Part shown: piece after piece, positions 7,574 to 10,740 of the stretch
Position numbering within the stretch: position 1 is the stretch's first letter
Layout of the letters: the number at the start of each line of letters is the position of its first letter
Assembly (NCBI GenBank): GCA_937873165.1
Contig: CALMVH010000194.1
Span: 1 to 10,740, forward strand
Reading direction: 5' to 3'
Length of the DNA: 10,740 nucleotides
Origin: an uncultured Rhodospirillales bacterium
GTDB taxonomy: Bacteria; Pseudomonadota; Alphaproteobacteria; CALMVH01
Notes under the pieces: model-generated
Seen by the model: only the letters and a program-made list of their open reading frames with translations
The model's database searches: none
Told to the model about the DNA's origin: nothing
Position numbers and translations under genes: made by a program

Positions 7574-7602
7574 CTTCTAATATTGGTTGACATGGCCGTC
7601 AA
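7574..7602 (-). promoter_or_regulatory. Candidate sigma-70 promoter for the membrane-protein gene
   Basis: On the minus strand TTGACG (7602-7597, 5 of 6 to consensus) is followed after 17 bases by TAGAAG (7579-7574, 4 of 6). Transcription would start near 7567, giving a leader of about 85 bases before the ATG at 7483. Chance matches of this quality are common, so confidence is low. Confidence 0.3.
7587..7602. repeat. Palindrome TTGAC-N6-GTCAA, possible operator
   Basis: TTGAC at 7587-7591 and GTCAA at 7598-7602 are perfect inverted arms around ATGGCC. The right arm overlaps the candidate -35 of the membrane-protein promoter, a position where a dimeric regulator could repress it. No regulator gene lies in the window. 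Confidence 0.35.
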
Positions 7603-7668
7603 TCGCGTACGGGACGTCGATGTCGAACAGCCCTTCCAAAACCGCTGCGGCCAGTGCTAGAAATTGGC

Positions 7669-8184
7669 ATGACTCGACACATCGCCATTGCCTTTGCGCT
7701 CCTCTGCCTTGCCGCTACATCCGCCTATGCCGATCCGCAGGCAGCCGGTTTGTTTCAAGCGTGGGGCGCTTACACCGACCGGGATAACAATCAGACGATC
7801 TGCTACATTTCGTCGAAGCCGGTCAAGTCGGAGGGTAATTACAAGTCGCGCCAGCCGGTCTTTGCCGAGGTGACCGACCGGCCCGCCGAGCATCACAAGG
7901 GCGTGTTCAATATCCTGGCGGGCTACAGCCTGAAACCGGGTGCGCTGGCAACGCTGCAGGTTGGCAAGGAAACTTTTGCCTTGTTCACGCACGGCGATGC
8001 GGCCTTTGCCAAGGATGCCGACGATGCGAAGATCGTGGCTGCCATGCGCAGCGCCGATACGATGATCTTTGATGGCACCAGCACCAGGGGCACGACGAGC
8101 AAGGACATCTTCAGCCTGAAGGGGATGGAACAGGCGTATGCGGCAGTGGGCAAGGCGTGCCTGGAGAAACCCAGGAAGTCGTAA
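7669..8184 (+). CDS. Invasion-associated locus B (IalB) family exported protein
   Basis: A 171-residue protein from the ATG at 7669, with a clear Sec signal peptide: MTRH, then a hydrophobic stretch, cleavage likely after AYA (residue 21) before DPQ. A GTG at 7654 in the same frame would add five residues but fits the signal peptide less well. The mature part carries family-like stretches: W32, ICYISSKPVKSEGNYKSR (44-61), a GVFNILAGYSLKPG segment, FALFTHGDAAFA, and a GTSTRGTTSKDIFSLKG stretch before C164. C45 and C164 could form a disulfide in the periplasm. IalB was named from Bartonella, where it affects erythrocyte invasion, but homologues are widespread in free-living Alphaproteobacteria and their role there is unclear; the name does not imply pathogenicity. 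It lies 30 bases upstream of rlmN. Confidence 0.9.
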   Translation: MTRHIAIAFALLCLAATSAYADPQAAGLFQAWGAYTDRDNNQTICYISSKPVKSEGNYKSRQPVFAEVTDRPAEHHKGVFNILAGYSLKPGALATLQVGKETFALFTHGDAAFAKDADDAKIVAAMRSADTMIFDGTSTRGTTSKDIFSLKGMEQAYAAVGKACLEKPRKS

Positions 8185-8201
8185 ACGGCGCCTTACCGTG
8201 C

Positions 8202-8217
8202 TATATAGTTCGCCATG
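8202..8217 (+). promoter_or_regulatory. Possible -10 box for a leaderless rlmN transcript
   Basis: TATATA at 8202-8207 lies seven bases before the rlmN ATG at 8215, and there is no Shine-Dalgarno sequence in the 30-base gap after the ialB-like stop. A -10 at this distance would place the transcript start at or next to the A of ATG. No matching -35 was seen (the spacing points at the ialB-like stop region). Confidence 0.35.
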
Positions 8218-9342
8218 AGCCACGCAGCCGCCTTTGCCCCTCCCGTTGCGCCCAATGGCGGGCGGCTTTTGCTGGGGCTGGACAAGGCTGAACTGACCGC
8301 AACGCTAGCGGACATCGGCCTGGAGCCGTTCCGGGCGAAGCAGGTTTGGCATTGGCTGTACTATCGCGGCGTAACCGACTTCGCCGACATGACGACGCTT
8401 GCGAAGACTGTACGCGCCAGGCTGGCGGAGACATTCTCCATCGTGCGGCCGGACGTGATGCGGCACCAGCAATCGACGGACGGGACGCAGAAGTTCCTGT
8501 TGAAGATGGCTGATGGACAGGCGGTCGAGACGGTTCACATTCCAGAATCCGACCGCGGCACGTTGTGTGTTTCAAGCCAGGTGGGGTGTACCCTGACCTG
8601 CCGGTTTTGTCATACCGGGACCCAGCCGCTGGTTCGCAATCTGGGCGCGGTCGAGATCGTCGGGCAGATCCTGCACGCCCGCGACGTGTTAGGCGAATGG
8701 CCGAAGCCGGGCGAACAGCAGCGCATGGGCGAAGACCGTTCATTGACGAACATCGTGATGATGGGCATGGGCGAGCCTTTGTATAACTATGACGAGGTGG
8801 CGAAAGCCTTGCGCATCGTCATGGATGGTGAAGGCATCGCCATCTCGAAGCGGCGAATCACGCTGTCGACGTCCGGCGTCGTGCCGCTGATCAACCGGCT
8901 GGGCGCCGAACTGGGCGTCAACCTGGCCGTATCGCTGCATGCCGTCACCGACGAGCTGCGCGACCACATCATGCCGATCAATCGGAAGTATCCGATTGCC
9001 GATCTGCTGGAAGCATGCCGCACGTATCCCGCCGCCAACAATGCGCGGCGCATTACGTTCGAATACGTGATGCTGAAGGGAATCAACGACACACCTGCCG
9101 AGGCAAGGCGGTTGGTAAATCTGTTGCGGCCCATCCCGTCCAAGATCAACCTGATCCCGTTCAATCCATGGCCGGGTTCGGAATACGAGGTTTCGGATGA
9201 GGCAACGATCCGGACCTTTGCCGAAATCCTGGAACAGGCAGGCTATCCCACCCCCATCCGCAAGACGCGCGGCGACGATATACTGGCTGCGTGCGGACAG
9301 TTGCGGTCCGACAGCGAGCGGAAGCGGCGCACCCTCGCGTGA
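8215..9342 (+). CDS. rlmN: Dual-specificity 23S rRNA/tRNA adenine-C2 methyltransferase
   Basis: A 375-residue radical-SAM enzyme, normal for the family. RlmN methylates C2 of A2503 in 23S rRNA at the peptidyl-transferase centre and of A37 in some tRNAs. The [4Fe-4S] cluster motif CxxxCxxC is C125-TLT-C129-RF-C132. The two cysteines of the methylation mechanism are present: C118 (TLCVSSQVGC), equivalent to E. coli C118, and C360 (AACGQL), equivalent to E. coli C355. The SAM-binding GMGEPLYN is at 184-191. The N-terminal helical RNA-recognition domain (about 20-100) includes AKQVWHWLYYRG. The ATG at 8215 has no Shine-Dalgarno sequence; see the leaderless candidate. The TGA at 9340-9342 abuts the stop of the convergent secretion gene. 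Cfr, the C8-methylating resistance relative, is less likely given overall resemblance and context. Confidence 0.97.
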   Translation: MSHAAAFAPPVAPNGGRLLLGLDKAELTATLADIGLEPFRAKQVWHWLYYRGVTDFADMTTLAKTVRARLAETFSIVRPDVMRHQQSTDGTQKFLLKMADGQAVETVHIPESDRGTLCVSSQVGCTLTCRFCHTGTQPLVRNLGAVEIVGQILHARDVLGEWPKPGEQQRMGEDRSLTNIVMMGMGEPLYNYDEVAKALRIVMDGEGIAISKRRITLSTSGVVPLINRLGAELGVNLAVSLHAVTDELRDHIMPINRKYPIADLLEACRTYPAANNARRITFEYVMLKGINDTPAEARRLVNLLRPIPSKINLIPFNPWPGSEYEVSDEATIRTFAEILEQAGYPTPIRKTRGDDILAACGQLRSDSERKRRTLA

Positions 9343-10515
9343 TCAGTTTGACATCATGTTGGCCGACAGCTGTAGCAGGGGCAGGGTGGTTTGCGCGAAC
9401 AGCACAAAGCCCGCTAGCGACATGGCAAGCGCCGATAGCATCTTCAGGGTCGGCGTGAAGGCGCCGATGCGCTGCTTGTAGATCGAGTTGTATTGCGCCG
9501 CGATGTTGTTCAGGTTGGTCGCGATCTGGTCGCGGTCGGCCGCCAGCATCAGCGCGGCACGGTCCGTCGGATGCAGGATCGTCATGCCGCTGGCCCATTT
9601 CTGCCCGGCCTTCAGCGCCACCATTGAGCGGTGAAAGTCTTCCTTCAGCGCGCCGCGCCGACAGGATTCATGCGCGGTTTTCAGAGCCTCCTCCATGCGC
9701 ACGCCCGAGCGGACCATCAGCGAGAGGCGATAGAGGTTGGTGTAGTTCTCCTGCGCCAGGACCAATTCGCAATAATACGGGATCTTGGCGATGATGTTGT
9801 CGGCGGTCGTCGGCCAGAAGCGCCGACCGACCGTCGCCAGCCAGAAGAACGCCGCAAACAGGATCATCACCGTCAGGATGAAGATGCCGCTGATGTTCGA
9901 GATGACGTCCGTCAGCGTGTTATCGATCTTGTCGGCGTTATCCTTCAGCAACCCCATGCTCATGACCTTGGGGCCCAGATAGAACACGCTCCCGACCAGC
10001 ATGCCGCCGGCCAGCATGAACGATCCCATGGCGGACACGATGCCGCCCTTTGAGTCTTTCTTCAGGTCCGCAACCTCTTTGACGAACTCGGCGGCTTCCT
10101 GCAGGGCGCGCCACGTATGGCCTGTCTGCGCGCCCGCCTTGACGATCATCGCAAGCGCAATCGGAAAGTTTTTGGTGTCCTCCACCAAGGCAGTCGGCAG
10201 GTCCATGCCGAGCTCCACGCGTTCCAGCATGGTTGCCGCAACTACCGAGATCTTTCCCTTGAATGAGTCTCGCAACAATCGCAGCGCTTCGGCCGATCCA
10301 ACCTTCGAGGCCAGCATGGTCGAAAGCCGGATCAGGAAAACATACCGGTCGGATTGGCTCAGCCCGCGCGAACCGAAACTGGGCCGCTTCTTTGCGACCG
10401 TCAGCGGCATGCCGTAGCGCTTCGCGAGTTTCTTCGCGATCTCGGGCGTGGCCGCGGTGATATCGATGCCGGTCACGTTGCCCTTGGACCGTACCTGTAC
10501 AACGAACTGCGCCAT
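9343..10515 (-). CDS. Type II secretion/type IV pilus platform protein, GspF/PilC family
   Basis: A 390-residue inner-membrane protein from the ATG at 10515, which has AAAAGGGG six bases upstream on the minus strand; an in-frame ATG at 10551 would add 12 residues but its GAGG is only about two bases away. GspF-family proteins sit under the assembling pseudopilus or pilus and contact the motor ATPase. The layout fits: a first cytoplasmic helical domain (about 50-150) containing AGAQTGHTWRALQEAAEF, a hydrophobic segment at about 160-181, a second at about 208-230, then a second cytoplasmic repeat with RLSLMVRSGVRMEEAL, and a third hydrophobic segment at about 359-382. The first cytoplasmic repeat (RLSTMLASKVGSAEAL) mirrors the second (RLSLMVRSGVRMEEAL), the duplication expected of the family. 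It resembles the type IVb pilus branch (TcpE/PilR-like) more than classical GspF, a tentative reading. No ATPase or pilin gene lies within the window; partners may be beyond the right edge. Confidence 0.88.
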   Translation of the reverse strand: MAQFVVQVRSKGNVTGIDITAATPEIAKKLAKRYGMPLTVAKKRPSFGSRGLSQSDRYVFLIRLSTMLASKVGSAEALRLLRDSFKGKISVVAATMLERVELGMDLPTALVEDTKNFPIALAMIVKAGAQTGHTWRALQEAAEFVKEVADLKKDSKGGIVSAMGSFMLAGGMLVGSVFYLGPKVMSMGLLKDNADKIDNTLTDVISNISGIFILTVMILFAAFFWLATVGRRFWPTTADNIIAKIPYYCELVLAQENYTNLYRLSLMVRSGVRMEEALKTAHESCRRGALKEDFHRSMVALKAGQKWASGMTILHPTDRAALMLAADRDQIATNLNNIAAQYNSIYKQRIGAFTPTLKMLSALAMSLAGFVLFAQTTLPLLQLSANMMSN

Positions 10516-10670
10516 GAGAAGCCCCTTTTCCGATGGCTCAATATTTCCCATGACCTCTTAATAATTAACTTACCATTCCTGATCATGATGCGGCTTGAAG
10601 CGGATCGCAATTGTCGAAAATTCGATGATCTTTTCAGGATCTTACGAGTTGGGACGGAAAGCGGACAGGA
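10516..10670. promoter_or_regulatory. AT-rich divergent intergenic region upstream of the platform gene
   Basis: About 155 bases lie between the GspF-like start and the divergent ORF at 10671. Contents seen: the platform gene's AAAAGGGG site, an AT-rich palindromic stretch TTAATAATTAA (10558-10568), and an inverted repeat TCGAA-AA-TTCGA (10614-10625). No convincing -35/-10 pair was found on either strand. Confidence 0.4.
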
Positions 10671-10740
10671 ATGATGGTGCAACCGAAAATGGCGATTGGC
10701 GGAGATGCCAAAAAGGCAAATACCGTGCTGCGTGGTATAA
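10671..10740 (+). CDS. 5' end of an unidentified divergent gene
   Basis: An ATG at 10671 opens a frame that runs without a stop to the window edge: MMVQPKMAIGGDAKKANTVLRGI. AGGA directly precedes the first ATG; the second ATG (10674) or the GTG at 10677 would be better spaced from it, so the exact start is uncertain. An in-frame stop at 10626-10628 limits upstream extension and no other start lies between. Twenty-three residues are too few to identify the product. Because it is divergent from a pilus/secretion platform gene it may belong to the same locus, but this is only positional inference. Confidence 0.45.
   Translation, partial: MMVQPKMAIGGDAKKANTVLRGI

Larger units (their letters stand above)
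7484..7668. promoter_or_regulatory. Divergent regulatory region between the membrane-protein and ialB-like genes
   Basis: These 185 bases serve two divergent genes. Contents: an imperfect hairpin at 7520-7540 (seven pairs including one G-U, seven-base loop), a palindrome at 7587-7602, and a possible minus-strand promoter at 7574-7602. No good plus-strand -10 was found at the right distance from TTGACA 7587-7592. Only AGAAAT precedes the ialB-like ATG, a weak ribosome site. Confidence 0.5.

Noticed and set aside
7587..7592. TTGACA as a plus-strand -35 for the ialB-like gene
   Set aside because: At 16-18 bases downstream the sequence is GC-rich (around ACGGGACG) with no -10-like element.
10558..10568. 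Possible CtrA site (TTAA-N7-TTAA) upstream of the platform gene
   Set aside because: The two TTAA elements are only three bases apart, not seven, so the CtrA consensus is not met.
1..10740. CRISPR arrays, tRNA/rRNA genes, insertion sequences, toxin-antitoxin or phage-defence cassettes
   Set aside because: No regularly spaced repeats, RNA gene signatures, transposase motifs or recognisable defence proteins were found on either strand.

Overview
The window looks like a GC-rich alphaproteobacterial chromosome, possibly Rhodospirillales-like. Three things support this. The ketol-acid reductoisomerase is the short (about 339 aa) form, with alphaproteobacterial-looking sequence throughout. An IalB-family exported protein sits directly upstream of rlmN, a familiar alphaproteobacterial pairing. 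Most genes are clearly GC-rich. No rRNA, tRNA, CRISPR array or insertion sequence was seen. The lineage is an inference from remembered family resemblance; no search was run.

Layout. (1) The left edge holds the 3' end of a CorC/HlyC-type CBS-domain protein. It converges, with only 2 bases between the stop codons, on a minus-strand gene for a fused permease/ATPase ABC exporter. (2) A divergent intergenic region (about 2599-2726) leads into a tight plus-strand cluster: ilvC, a secreted YVTN-type beta-propeller protein that probably starts at TTG, and a BacA/UppP-type undecaprenyl-diphosphatase. Gaps inside this cluster are 9 and 5 bases, so one transcript is likely. (3) On the minus strand follow a hypothetical soluble protein (5596-6144, best start chosen by a strong GGAGG) and a polytopic membrane protein that resembles the HTTM/DoxX-like group. 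The stretch from about 6150 to 7580 is visibly AT-richer than its surroundings (one 60-base line at 6721 is 32% GC, against 72% at 8221), which suggests acquired DNA. (4) A divergent regulatory region with a TTGAC-N6-GTCAA palindrome separates this island from the plus-strand pair ialB-like and rlmN. The rlmN transcript may be leaderless. (5) rlmN abuts, stop to stop with no gap, a minus-strand GspF/PilC-type inner-membrane platform protein for a pilus or type II secretion machine. At the right edge a divergent ORF begins and leaves the window.

Functionally, most genes concern the cell envelope: a CorC-like protein, an ABC exporter, an exported propeller, lipid-carrier recycling by UppP, an exported IalB-like protein and a pilus/secretion platform. 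Two are core metabolism or translation genes (ilvC for branched-chain amino acids, rlmN for 23S rRNA/tRNA methylation). I see no complete new multi-gene system. The least explained parts are the AT-rich membrane-protein island with its neighbouring hypothetical gene, and the coupling of ilvC to an exported propeller and an atypical UppP.
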